From Bradyrhizobium tropiciagri (lineage in GTDB: Bacteria; Pseudomonadota; Alphaproteobacteria; Rhizobiales; Xanthobacteraceae): 64,000 nt of DNA. Shown piece by piece: positions 37,548-45,986 of this stretch. The stretch's first letter is position 1. Every line of letters begins with the position of its first letter. Below the pieces are notes generated by a model, which did not search any database, was not told the origin of the DNA, and saw only the letters and a program-made list of their open reading frames with translations. The translations under genes were made by a program, and so were the position numbers. Where the stretch lies: contig NZ_JAFCKF010000004.1 of NCBI RefSeq assembly GCF_018130545.1, forward strand, positions 507,501 to 571,500. The letters run 5' to 3'.

Positions 37548-38672
37548 ATGAATGTACATCAATCCATGACGACGGCGCAGCCTGTCGCGCCGCTGCCGTC
37601 GATATCGCGCGCATCGGATGCGAGCGATGCGATGATCCGCTTCGAGGGCGTATCGAAGGTCTATCCGGCCTATCGCGACAAGCCGAGCGTGCATGCCTTG
37701 CAGGCGATCGATTTCGCGATCGCGCGCGGCTCGATCACCGGCGTGATCGGCCGCTCCGGTGCGGGCAAGTCGAGCCTGGTTCGCCTCATCAACGGGCTTG
37801 AGAAGCCGTCGACCGGCCGCGTCGTCGTCGATGGCCGTGAGATTTCCGCACTGGCCGGCCGCGAGCTGCGCCTGGCGCAGCGCTCGATCGGCATGATCTT
37901 CCAGCATTTCAACCTGCTGTCGTCGCGAACGGCGGCGGACAACATCGCACTGCCGCTCGAAATCGCGGGCTGGTCCAGGGCCGACATTGCGGTTCGGGTG
38001 GAAGAACTGCTCGCGCTGGTCGGCATCGCCGACAAGTCCGGCCGCTATCCCTCCGAACTGTCCGGCGGCCAGAAGCAGCGCATCGGCATCGCGCGCGCGC
38101 TGGCGACGCGGCCGAACGTGCTGCTGTCCGATGAGGCGACCTCGGCGCTCGATCCGCAGACCACGCGCGCAATCCTGGATCTTCTGGCCAACATCAATCG
38201 CGAGCTCGGTGTCACGATCGTATTGATCACGCACGAGATGTCGGTTGTTCGCCAACTCGCCAAGGAGGTCGCGGTGATCGACGGCGGCCATGTCGTCGAA
38301 CGCGGCCATGTCGCCGATATCTTCACGCATCCCCGGCATTCGGTCACGCAGGCGTTTCTGTCCGAGGTGATCGGGGACAGCGTTCCGGTCTCGCTGGCGA
38401 GCCGGCTGTCGCCGCAGCCGATTGTTAGCGGCAAGGCAGTCCTTCGCGTGCAGGTGCGTGGCACTGAGGCGGGCGACACGGTGGTGGCGCGTCTGTCGCG
38501 CGAGCTGTCCCATGATGTGGCGCTGCTGTCGGCCCGGATCGACGAGATCGGCGGCCAGCATATCGGCTCCCTGATCCTCGGCATTCCCGGTGGTGAAGCC
38601 ACGGCGAAGCAAGCCCTGGCCTATCTGTCTCAGCATGACATTCTGGTGGAGCGTCTCGGCTATGTCGCGTGA
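37548..38672 (+). CDS. metN: MetN-type ATP-binding protein
   Basis: A 374-aa ATPase of the methionine-type importer. Walker A GRSGAGKSS lies at residues 68-76, signature LSGGQKQR near 167, Walker B VLLSDEATSALDP, and the C-terminal ~80 residues fit the NIL regulatory domain. The reading has about 28 residues more at the N-terminus than usual MetN; an inner Met at 37632 (MIRFEGVSK) may be the real start. The family imports methionine and is inhibited by internal methionine through the NIL domain. It overlaps metI by 11 bp. Confidence 0.9.
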   Translation: MNVHQSMTTAQPVAPLPSISRASDASDAMIRFEGVSKVYPAYRDKPSVHALQAIDFAIARGSITGVIGRSGAGKSSLVRLINGLEKPSTGRVVVDGREISALAGRELRLAQRSIGMIFQHFNLLSSRTAADNIALPLEIAGWSRADIAVRVEELLALVGIADKSGRYPSELSGGQKQRIGIARALATRPNVLLSDEATSALDPQTTRAILDLLANINRELGVTIVLITHEMSVVRQLAKEVAVIDGGHVVERGHVADIFTHPRHSVTQAFLSEVIGDSVPVSLASRLSPQPIVSGKAVLRVQVRGTEAGDTVVARLSRELSHDVALLSARIDEIGGQHIGSLILGIPGGEATAKQALAYLSQHDILVERLGYVA

Positions 38673-39327
38673 ACTCATCAACCTGATCGTTCAGGCCACC
38701 GGCGAGAGCCTGTTCATGGTCTCGGTCGCAGCACTGGTTGCGACCATATTGGGGCTGCCGCTTGGGATCTTCCTCGCCACCAGCCGGAAAGGCGAGTTGT
38801 TCGCCGCGCCGCCGGCCAACGGCATTCTCGGCGTGATCGTCAATGCCGCGCGCTCGACGCCGTTCATCATCCTGGTGGTCGCGATCATCCCGTTCACGCG
38901 CCTGATCGCCGGCACCTCGATCGGTTCGGGTGCGGCCATCGTGCCGCTGACCATTGCGGCGACGCCCTTCATCGCCCGCCTGGTCGAGGCGGCGATCCGC
39001 GAGGTCGATGGCGGCCTGATCGAGACGGCATCCTCATTCGGTGCAAGCCCGTTGCAGATCGTGTTCAAGGTCCTGATCCCGGAGGCGTTGCCGGGGCTGG
39101 TGCTGGCCTTGACGCTCGCCGTCGTCAGCCTGCTCGGCTACTCCGCGATGGTCGGGGCGGTCGGCGGCGGAGGTCTCGGCGATCTCGGTATTCGCTACGG
39201 CTATCAGCGCTTCATGCCTGAAATGATGCTGGCTGTCGTCGTCGTCCTGATCGCATTGGTGCAGACCGTGCAGACCGCCGGTGACTATCTGGCGCGCCGG
39301 GTCAACCGCCGGCTGCGCAATCGCTGA
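38662..39327 (+). CDS. metI: MetI-type ABC permease
   Basis: A 221-aa permease of the MetI family with five hydrophobic spans. It starts MSRELINLIVQATGES with an 11-bp overlap with metN; the longer in-frame Met at 38590 lies within metN. The ATPase-contact loop ETASSFGASPLQIVFKVLIPEALP is diagnostic. It is followed 34 bp later by the first MetQ-like gene. One MetNI pair serves several binding proteins in this window. Confidence 0.9.
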   Translation: MSRELINLIVQATGESLFMVSVAALVATILGLPLGIFLATSRKGELFAAPPANGILGVIVNAARSTPFIILVVAIIPFTRLIAGTSIGSGAAIVPLTIAATPFIARLVEAAIREVDGGLIETASSFGASPLQIVFKVLIPEALPGLVLALTLAVVSLLGYSAMVGAVGGGGLGDLGIRYGYQRFMPEMMLAVVVVLIALVQTVQTAGDYLARRVNRRLRNR

Positions 39328-39361
39328 TCCCAAAGCCATTCCCTGTTCCATGGAGACCAAG

Positions 39362-40144
39362 ATGTTGTTTCGATCCTTTCTCGCGCTCACGAGCATCGTT
39401 GCGGTCTGGTCGACCGCGGCTGCGGCTGAAACGATCAAGATCGGCGTGACGCCCGGACCGCACGCGCAGATCCTCGAGGCCGTGAAGCCGATTGCGGCCA
39501 AGAGCGGGCTCGACCTCCAGCTCATCGAATTCTCCGACTATGTCGTGCCGAACGCCGCGCTCGACGCCGGCGACATCCAGGCCAATTCGTTTCAGAACCA
39601 GCCTTATCTCGACAACCAGAAGGCCGATCGTGGGTACAAGATCGAGCAGGTCGGACTGACGGTCAATTTTCCGATCGGCATCTATTCACGCAAGCACAAG
39701 AGCTGGGCCGACCTGCCTGAGGGAGCCAAGGTCTCGATTCCGAACGATCCCACCAATGGCGGCCGGGCGCTGCTCCTGCTGCGCGACAAGGGCGCGATCA
39801 AGCTGAAGAGCGATGTCGGGTTCAAGCCGACCGTCATCGACATCACCGACAATCCCAAGAAGCTGAAATTCATCGAGGTCGACGCCGCCCAGGCGCCCCG
39901 CGCCCTCGACGATGTCGATGCTGCCGTCATCAACACGAACTACGCGACGCAGGCCGGCCTCGATCCGGTCAAGGATCCTATCCTGCGCGAGGATCCGAAG
40001 GGGCCATACGTCAATCTGATCGCGGTTCGCTCCGCCGACAAGGACAAGCCGTGGGTCAAGATCCTGGTCGATAGCTACCGCTCGCCGGAGATCAAGGAAT
40101 TCGTCCTGACCAAGTTCAAGGGCGCGGTGTTGCCGAGCTGGTAA
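39362..40144 (+). CDS. metQ: MetQ-family substrate-binding protein
   Basis: A 260-aa secreted binding protein of the MetQ family. The signal peptide ends TAAAAETIK; no lipobox cysteine is seen. Family blocks are IKIGVTPGPHAQILEAVKPIA, NAALDAGDIQANSFQNQPYLDN and VSIPNDPTNGGRALLLLRDKG. The start MLFRSFLAL at 39362 has a GGAG 6 nt upstream; an earlier Met at 39350 has none. It directly follows metI, and a second close paralogue follows. Confidence 0.88.
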   Translation: MLFRSFLALTSIVAVWSTAAAAETIKIGVTPGPHAQILEAVKPIAAKSGLDLQLIEFSDYVVPNAALDAGDIQANSFQNQPYLDNQKADRGYKIEQVGLTVNFPIGIYSRKHKSWADLPEGAKVSIPNDPTNGGRALLLLRDKGAIKLKSDVGFKPTVIDITDNPKKLKFIEVDAAQAPRALDDVDAAVINTNYATQAGLDPVKDPILREDPKGPYVNLIAVRSADKDKPWVKILVDSYRSPEIKEFVLTKFKGAVLPSW

Positions 40145-40173
40145 TCGCCGATCCAGCTATCGAGGACAGATTG

Positions 40174-40950
40174 ATGCGTATCCTGACGATCGCGCTTGCC
40201 GTCGCGGCGCTTTTGACCGGCGCGGCAAGGGCCGACACCATCCGGGTCGGCGTCACGGCTGGGCCCCACGCCGAGATCCTTGATGTCGTGAAGAAGGTGG
40301 CCGCCGGCCGCGGGCTCGACATCAAGGTGGTCGAATTCACCGACTATGTGGTCCCGAACCAGGCGCTGGCGCTCGGAGATCTCGAGGCCAATTCGTTCCA
40401 GCACGAGCCTTACCTGAAGAACCAGCTCTCCAAGACCGGCTGGAAGATCGTCAAGGTCGCCAACACGATCGCCTCGCCGCAGGGCGTCTACTCCCTGAAG
40501 TACCGGAAGCTGGCCGATCTGCCTGACGGCGCACGGGTGGCGATCGCCAACGATCCGTCCAACGGCGCGCGCGGGTTGATGATCCTGGCGCTGCACGGCG
40601 TGATCAAGCTGAAGGACCCGAACAACGTCGCCTCGACCATCGCCGATATCACCGACAATCCGAAGCGGCTGCGCTTCGTCGAATTGGATGCTGCCCAGCT
40701 GCCGCGCGCGTTGCAGGACGTCGACCTGGTCTCGATCAACAACAATTATGCGGTTCAGGCCGGGCTCAATCCCGCGACCGATGCGATTGCCCGTGAGGCA
40801 GCTGACGGTCCCTGGGTCAACATCCTAGCCGTGCGTGAGGAGGACAAGGACAAGCCCTGGGTCAAGCAACTGACCGATGCCTATCACTCCGACGAGGTGA
40901 GGGCATTCCTCGAGAAGCGCTTCAACGGCACCTATATCGCAACCTGGTGA
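40174..40950 (+). CDS. MetQ-family substrate-binding protein, paralogue
   Basis: A 258-aa binding protein, tandem paralogue of the preceding gene (IRVGVTAGPHAEILDVVKKVAA, NQALALGDLEANSFQHEPYLKN, VAIANDPSNGARGLMILALHG). The signal peptide ends AARADT. A GAGGA lies 7 nt before ATG 40174; the preceding TTG is less likely. Two adjacent receptors sharing one MetNI pair suggest related but distinct ligands. It ends 42 bp from a convergent monooxygenase gene. Confidence 0.88.
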   Translation: MRILTIALAVAALLTGAARADTIRVGVTAGPHAEILDVVKKVAAGRGLDIKVVEFTDYVVPNQALALGDLEANSFQHEPYLKNQLSKTGWKIVKVANTIASPQGVYSLKYRKLADLPDGARVAIANDPSNGARGLMILALHGVIKLKDPNNVASTIADITDNPKRLRFVELDAAQLPRALQDVDLVSINNNYAVQAGLNPATDAIAREAADGPWVNILAVREEDKDKPWVKQLTDAYHSDEVRAFLEKRFNGTYIATW

Positions 40951-40991
40951 CGGGCGTTACGCGCCCATCACCGAAACGGTTGCAAGCTATT

Positions 40992-42392
40992 CTATTCGGC
41001 GGCGTCTGCGCGCGTTGCCGAAGGGACGCGGCGGAAGCCGGCGCCGGGATGGGTGGCATCGAGATAGGGTCCGCGTCCGGGAAACAGCTTCTCGCGCAGC
41101 GTGCCGTCGCGATAGGCCGTCTTGTAGACCCCGCGTGATTGCAGTTCCGGCACAACCAGGTCGACGAACGTCGTCAGCGATTCCGGCGCGACCAGGCGGA
41201 ACAGGTTGAAGCCGTCGACATCGGTTTCATCGACCCAGGCGATCAACTCGTCCGCCACGTCCTGCGGCGAGCCGACCACGAACGGCGACCGCGCGCCGAC
41301 CCGGCTTAGCGTCGCGAGATCGCCGACCTTGATCGGCCGGTCGCTGCGCACCGTGAAATTCTCGACCATCGACTGGATCGCGTTGCTCTCGACATATTGC
41401 ACCGCCTGGTCGGGCCGATATTTCGAGAAATCGATGCCGGTCCAACCCGAGAGCAAGGCGAGCTGCCCGGCCTGGTCGACATGCTCTGCGTAGTCCGCGA
41501 GCAGATCGTTGGCCTCGGCGCGCGTCGGTGCGACGACCACGGTCGCGCCGGCGAACATGCGGATGTCATAGGGATCGCGTCCGAAGTCCCGGGCCGCCTC
41601 CCTGATCTCGCGCACGGCGCGGGCGAGGATCGGCTTGGTTTGGCCGTTGAGGAAGATCGCCTCCGCGTGCCTGGCCGCAAAGGCGCGCCCGCGCTTTGAG
41701 GTTCCTGCCTGATAGAGCAGCGGCGTGCGCTGAGGCGACGGTTCGGCGAGATGGATGCCGTCGATCTGATAGTGACGCCCCTGATGCCGCACAGGATGGA
41801 TCTTGGCCGGATCGGTGAAGATCCGCGCCGCGCGGTCGCGGCGGACGGCGCCGTCCTCCCAGCTGCCCTCCCACAGCTTGTAGCTCGCCGTGAGAAATTC
41901 TTCGGCCGCCTCATAGCGTTCGTCATGCGCGCGATTGGCCGCAAGGCCCATGCCGCGGGCACCGCTGTCGAGATAGCCGGTCACGATGTTCCAGCCGATC
42001 CGGCCACGCGAGAGATGATCGAGCGTCGAGAAGCGGCGGGCGAGCTGGTAGGGATGCTCGTAGGTGAGGTTGGACGTGATGCCGAAGCCGAGATGCTTTG
42101 TCGCGTGTGCCATGGCGGAGACGAGCAGGGTCGGCTCGGCGTTCGGCAGCTGAACGGCATGGCGTAGCGCGGTCTCGGGGCTGTCGCCATAGACGTCATA
42201 GATGCCGAACACGTCGGCCAGGAAGATGCCGTCGAGCAGGCCGCGTTCGGCCGTTCGTGCGTAGTCCACCCAATAATCGAGCGTGTTGTAGTCCAGCGAG
42301 GTGTCGCGCGGATGCGACCACAGGCCGGCCCAGTTGTGGCTCGGCGCCATCATGTTGAACGCGTTGAAGCGAAGCTCTTTCGGTCTGGTCAT
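40992..42392 (-). CDS. NtaA/SnaA/DszA-family FMN-dependent monooxygenase
   Basis: A 466-aa LLM enzyme, third of the DszA/NtaA type in the window. It opens LRFNAFNMMAPSHNWAGLW. Characteristic blocks are LTYEHPYQLARRFSTLDHLS, RGRIGWNIVTGYLDSGARGMG and LLYQAGTSKRGRAFAARHAEAIF. The start MTRPKELR at 42392 is supported by its typical N-terminus. It is divergent from metY, separated by a 415-bp gap, and lies between two sets of sulfur transport genes. A desulfurizing or N-dealkylating role is inferred from the family. Confidence 0.87.
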   Translation of the reverse strand: MTRPKELRFNAFNMMAPSHNWAGLWSHPRDTSLDYNTLDYWVDYARTAERGLLDGIFLADVFGIYDVYGDSPETALRHAVQLPNAEPTLLVSAMAHATKHLGFGITSNLTYEHPYQLARRFSTLDHLSRGRIGWNIVTGYLDSGARGMGLAANRAHDERYEAAEEFLTASYKLWEGSWEDGAVRRDRAARIFTDPAKIHPVRHQGRHYQIDGIHLAEPSPQRTPLLYQAGTSKRGRAFAARHAEAIFLNGQTKPILARAVREIREAARDFGRDPYDIRMFAGATVVVAPTRAEANDLLADYAEHVDQAGQLALLSGWTGIDFSKYRPDQAVQYVESNAIQSMVENFTVRSDRPIKVGDLATLSRVGARSPFVVGSPQDVADELIAWVDETDVDGFNLFRLVAPESLTTFVDLVVPELQSRGVYKTAYRDGTLREKLFPGRGPYLDATHPGAGFRRVPSATRADAAE

Positions 42393-42807
42393 CGCGCAAT
42401 TTCCGGCAATTGAGGACAGAGAGGTGATTTATCACGTCACCGGCGCGGCTTTATTTTCTATTCGGCGAAGCGGGATCAAAATCGTGCTCCGTCTCTCGTC
42501 CGGCGCAGCAGGGATTGGTTCGTTCGACGTCGCCGCATCGTTCGGAATGACCGGCATGTCCGGCATCGCGCGCTGATTTGCGAACGCGATCGGACGGAGG
42601 ATGAGCGTGTCGCTGATCCGTCGGGCGCGCAGGCGTTGCGAAACAAATGCAACGCGAGCGGGGCGCGGGTCGAAAAATTCGCGACGCCATCGGACGTGCC
42701 GCCAGCACGCGCATCGCTATTTTCTCCGACGTCTCGACAGCCGCGGTGTCACTGCGCATCATTCGTTGCCTTTGATGCTGGGTCCACGGATTTCGGGAGA
42801 TTTGGAA
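42393..42807. other. Divergent intergenic region, monooxygenase / metY
   Basis: A 415-bp region with two divergent promoters expected. The plus-strand frame before metY (42601-42807) is open, but its translation has no family character and no good start, so I treat it as non-coding. An AT-richer patch (ATTTATCACG... TTTATTTTCTATT) lies near 42425-42465. I see no convincing binding site or gene. Confidence 0.5.
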
Positions 42808-44133
42808 ATGCCGATCGAAACCAAGAATGTCGAAACGCTCGCCTTGCATGGCGGTTCATATCGGTCGGACCCGGCGACGGGCGCCGTGGCGGTTCCGATC
42901 TATCAGACGACATCCTATCAGTTCGAGAGCACCGACCACGCATCACGGCTATTCGCGCTGGAGGCGCTTGGCCAGATCTACACCAGGATCAAGAACCCGA
43001 CGGCTGACGCGTTCGAGGAGCGGCTGGCTGCGCTGGAGGGTGGCGTGGCTGCGCTGGCCGTGGCGTCGGGCCAGTCGGCGACGGCTTATGCGATCTTCAA
43101 CATCGCCCAAGCTGGCGACAACATCGTCTCGTCGACCGATCTCTATGGCGGAACTTGGACGCTGCTGTCGCAGACACTGAAGCAGTTCGGCATCGAGGTA
43201 CGTTTCGTCGATCCGGCCGATCCGGAGAATTTCCGCCGCGCCACCGATGCCAAGACCCGCGCCTACTTTGCCGAAACCTTGCCAAACCCCAAGCTCAACG
43301 TGTTCCCGATCCGGGAGGTTGCGGATATCGGGCGTTCGCTCGGCGTGCCGCTCATTCTCGACAACACGGCCGTGCCGCTGATCGCGCGCCCGTTCGATCA
43401 CGGGGCGGCGATCGTGGTCTATTCCACCACGAAATATATCGGCGGCCACGGCACCTCGATCGGCGGTGCGATCATCGACGGCGGCAATTTCGACTGGGCG
43501 GCCCACGCCGAGCGCTTCCCGCTGCTGACGCAGCCGGACGATGCCTATCACGGCGCGATCTGGACCGACGCGGCCAAGCCGCTTGGACCGATCGCCTATA
43601 TTCTCCGCGCGCGCGTAAAGCTGCTGCGCGATCTCGGTGCCGCGATCGCGCCCCAGAACGCATTCCAGTTCATCCAGGGGCTGGAGACGCTGCCGCTGCG
43701 GCTGCGCCAGCACAATGAGAACGCGATCAAGGTCGCGAACTTCCTGGCACGGCATCCCTCGATCTCGCATGTGATCTTCCCCGGGCTGCAAAGCGGGGAG
43801 AACCGGCGCCGCGCCGATCTCTATCTCAATGGTGGCTATGGGGCGCTGGTCGGCTTCGAGCTGAAGGGCGGCGTCGAGGCCGGCCGTCGCTTCATCGATG
43901 CGCTGAAACTGTTCTATCACGTCGCCAATATCGGCGATGCGCGGTCGCTGGCGATTCATCCGGCGTCGACCACCCATCAGCAGCTCAGCGCCGCGGAGCA
44001 GCTCGCGGCTGGCGTGACGCCCGGCTACATCAGGCTTTCGGTCGGCATCGAGCATCCCGACGACATCCTCGCCGACCTCACCCAGGCGTTGGCGCAGGCC
44101 GAGGCCGGCGGCAGCAGCCGCAAGGCGGCCTGA
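42808..44133 (+). CDS. metY: O-acetylhomoserine sulfhydrylase (MetY-like)
   Basis: A 441-aa PLP enzyme of the Cys/Met metabolism family, most like O-acetylhomoserine aminocarboxypropyltransferase, which fixes sulfide or methanethiol into homocysteine or methionine. The PLP lysine should be Lys209 in STTKYIGGHG. The opening VETLALHGGSYRSDP and VPIYQTTSYQFEST, and ASGQSATAYAIFNIA, are typical. I chose ATG 42808, preceded by a GGGAGA. It captures sulfide released by the neighbouring oxygenases. A MetQ-like gene follows 33 bp later. Confidence 0.92.
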   Translation: MPIETKNVETLALHGGSYRSDPATGAVAVPIYQTTSYQFESTDHASRLFALEALGQIYTRIKNPTADAFEERLAALEGGVAALAVASGQSATAYAIFNIAQAGDNIVSSTDLYGGTWTLLSQTLKQFGIEVRFVDPADPENFRRATDAKTRAYFAETLPNPKLNVFPIREVADIGRSLGVPLILDNTAVPLIARPFDHGAAIVVYSTTKYIGGHGTSIGGAIIDGGNFDWAAHAERFPLLTQPDDAYHGAIWTDAAKPLGPIAYILRARVKLLRDLGAAIAPQNAFQFIQGLETLPLRLRQHNENAIKVANFLARHPSISHVIFPGLQSGENRRRADLYLNGGYGALVGFELKGGVEAGRRFIDALKLFYHVANIGDARSLAIHPASTTHQQLSAAEQLAAGVTPGYIRLSVGIEHPDDILADLTQALAQAEAGGSSRKAA

Positions 44134-44166
44134 TCGATCCCTGACAACGGAGTTGAAACCGAGACC

Positions 44167-44964
44167 ATGAAGACATTGTTGCGCCTGGCGCAGGCGACCG
44201 GCGTGCTGCTTGCCATGACTGCGGCCGCTGTTGCCGACGAACCTCTCAAGATCGCGACCAGCGCGGGGCCAGTCGGTCAGCTGGCGGCGTTTGCCGCCAA
44301 GCTCGCCAAGGACAAGGGCCAGGACGTCAAGATCGTCGAGCTGTCGGACTGGGTCGCGCTGAACGAGGTGGTGAACAGCGGCGATGTCGACGCCAACCTG
44401 TTCCAGCATGGCACCTATCTCGCGATCCAGAACAAGCAGCGCGGCTTCAATTTGATCCAGGTCGACAAGGTCGGCGTGATCGCGCCGGTCGGGCTGTTCT
44501 CGAAGAAGATCAAGTCGCTCGACGAGATCAAGTCGGGCGACAGCGTCGCGATCCCGAACGAGCCGCTCAACGGTGCGCGGGGCCTGATCCTGCTTGAGCG
44601 CGCCGGGCTGATTAAGCTGGCGCCGGGCAAGGGCTTTTCGGTGAGCCGGTTCGACATCATCGAAAATCCCAAGAACCTGAAGGTCGTCGAGCTCGATCCG
44701 GCGCAGACCTACCGGTCGCTCGACGACGTCACGCTGGCGCTGGTCAACATCACCTATCTGATCCCGGCCGGCGGCGATCCGAAGTCGGCGCTGTTGATCG
44801 ACCGCACGGTCGATGACGGCCTCGTGCTGCGCTTCACCGCGCGGCCGGACAAGAAGGATGATCCGCGCCTCAAGGCCTTCATCCAGGTCTTCAACTCGCC
44901 GGAGGTCAAGCGCTTCATCGAGGAGAAGCTGCCGGCGTTCATTCCGGCGGGCTTCAGCAGCTAG
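44167..44964 (+). CDS. MetQ/NlpA-like substrate-binding protein
   Basis: A 265-aa MetQ-family protein, the fourth in the window, in an operon with metY. The signal peptide ends AAAVADEP. Motifs are LKIATSAGPVGQLAAFAAKLA, NEVVNSGDVDANLFQHGTYLA and VAIPNEPLNGARGLILLERAG. No permease or ATPase is adjacent. The second Met of the reading lies in the hydrophobic core, so the first is preferred. Its ligand may be methionine or a thioether. Confidence 0.87.
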   Translation: MKTLLRLAQATGVLLAMTAAAVADEPLKIATSAGPVGQLAAFAAKLAKDKGQDVKIVELSDWVALNEVVNSGDVDANLFQHGTYLAIQNKQRGFNLIQVDKVGVIAPVGLFSKKIKSLDEIKSGDSVAIPNEPLNGARGLILLERAGLIKLAPGKGFSVSRFDIIENPKNLKVVELDPAQTYRSLDDVTLALVNITYLIPAGGDPKSALLIDRTVDDGLVLRFTARPDKKDDPRLKAFIQVFNSPEVKRFIEEKLPAFIPAGFSS

Positions 44965-45032
44965 AGGCGTGTGGGGCGGGGGACGCGGCCAGGCCCTCAA
45001 TGCGTCTGCATTGGGGGCCTTCGCTCGTCCTG

Positions 45033-45089
45033 GAGCGTTTTCAAGCGAAGTGGATACCGGTTCGCGCAAAGAAAACGCGTCAAACAAGA
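45033..45089. repeat. Dispersed intergenic repeat, copy 2
   Basis: A second copy of the element at 28523-28579, reading GAGCGTTTTCAAGCGAAGTG then GATACCGGTTCGC and AAGAAAACGCGTC. It lies between the MetQ-like gene and the TetR gene. The arms GCGTTTTC / GAAAACGC can form a hairpin. Non-coding. Confidence 0.75.
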
Positions 45090-45139
45090 ATTTGGGACCG
45101 CGAGACAGAGGCGCCATTCCAACTCAGCCATGGAATTCT

Positions 45140-45156
45140 CCGACCGGATGGTCAAT
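45140..45156 (-). promoter_or_regulatory. TetR operator candidate upstream of the TetR gene
   Basis: Read on the minus strand, the site is ATTGACCATCCGGTCGG, matching 15 of 17 bases with the site upstream of paaG at 48966-48982. It lies 82 bp upstream of the TetR start, as expected for autoregulation. Assignment to this TetR is inference from the matched pair. Confidence 0.65.
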
Positions 45157-45238
45157 AAATGATGGTTCGGATGCGGTTCGGTGCAAGCTGGACCGTGGTT
45201 CCAGAACTTTCACGGCCGGCTGGTGGAAACGGAACGAC

Positions 45239-45892
45239 ATGGCCCGATCGCGCGCCAAGGACTACGACGACAAGCGCCTCTCGATGCTGCACCGCTCAGC
45301 CGAGCTGTTTGCCGCCTCGGGATATGTCGGTACTTCGATGAACACAATCGCCGATGCCTGCGGGGTCTCGAAGGCGCTGCTGTACCACTATTATCCCGAC
45401 AAGGAGGCGATCCTGTTCGATCTCCTGTCGTCGCATCTCGAGAAGCTGGTGGCGGCGGTCCGCAAGGCGAGCGCGTCCGCCGGCGATCCGACAGAGCGCT
45501 TCAGGACGATCGTTGCGACCCTGCTCGAGCTCTACCGACATGCCGACGCCGAGCATCAGGTGCAGATCGCAAGCCTCAGGCTGCTGCCGACGGAGAAGCA
45601 GCAGCCGCTGCTTGCGAGCGAGCGGATCCTGGTCGGGATCATGTCGGATGCGCTCGCCGCGGCGGTGCCGGCTGCGAAGCAGAAGCGCGTTCTCATGCCG
45701 CTGACGATGAGCGTCTTCGGCATGCTGAACTGGCATTATATGTGGTTCCGCGAGGGCGGGCCGATGACCCGCGCCGAATATGCCGACTTCGTCGCGCAGC
45801 TGGTGCTGGCTGGTGCGGAGGAAGCGGCCGCGACCCGGCCGCGCGGCAAGGCGAAGCCCGCCGGCCGAAGCCGTCAGGCTGCGTTGCTCTGA
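45239..45892 (+). CDS. TetR-family regulator, probable regulator of paaGZ
   Basis: A 217-aa TetR-type regulator. The N-terminal helix-turn-helix is NTIADACGVSKALLYHYYPDKEAI near residues 34-58, and the C-terminal ligand domain ends in a basic tail (RPRGKAKPAGRSR). I chose ATG 45239 (MARSRAKDYDDKR). It is convergent with paaZ across two hairpins. Shared operator-like palindromes upstream of it and of paaG suggest that it represses both, probably relieved by phenylacetyl-CoA, as for known PaaR. That inducer is inference. Confidence 0.88.
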   Translation: MARSRAKDYDDKRLSMLHRSAELFAASGYVGTSMNTIADACGVSKALLYHYYPDKEAILFDLLSSHLEKLVAAVRKASASAGDPTERFRTIVATLLELYRHADAEHQVQIASLRLLPTEKQQPLLASERILVGIMSDALAAAVPAAKQKRVLMPLTMSVFGMLNWHYMWFREGGPMTRAEYADFVAQLVLAGAEEAAATRPRGKAKPAGRSRQAALL

Positions 45893-45901
45893 AGCAAGCC
45901 C

Positions 45902-45985
45902 CTAAAGCGCGATGACATCGCGCTTTAGCTCAATTTTCTAAGCATGATCTTTCGGAAAACCGCTTCGCACTTTTCCGGATCATGC
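45902..45985. terminator. Bidirectional terminator region, two hairpins
   Basis: Between the convergent TetR and paaZ genes. Hairpin 1 (45902-45928) has a perfect 12-bp stem CTAAAGCGCGAT around GAC. Hairpin 2 (45942-45985) pairs GCATGATC and CGGAAAA with TTTTCCG and GATCATGC, with a 3-nt bulge. Hairpin 2 resembles a short repeat family I recall from Bradyrhizobium intergenic regions. Confidence 0.7.
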
Positions 45986-45986
45986 T

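Noticed and set aside
40951-40991. Short inverted repeat GGGCG/CGCCC between convergent genes
   Set aside because: Only a 5-bp stem, too weak to call a terminator in this GC-rich DNA.
42949-45117. A 722-codon minus-strand frame over metY and a MetQ-like gene
   Set aside because: Antisense shadow. Both plus-strand genes have strong family motifs and good starts.
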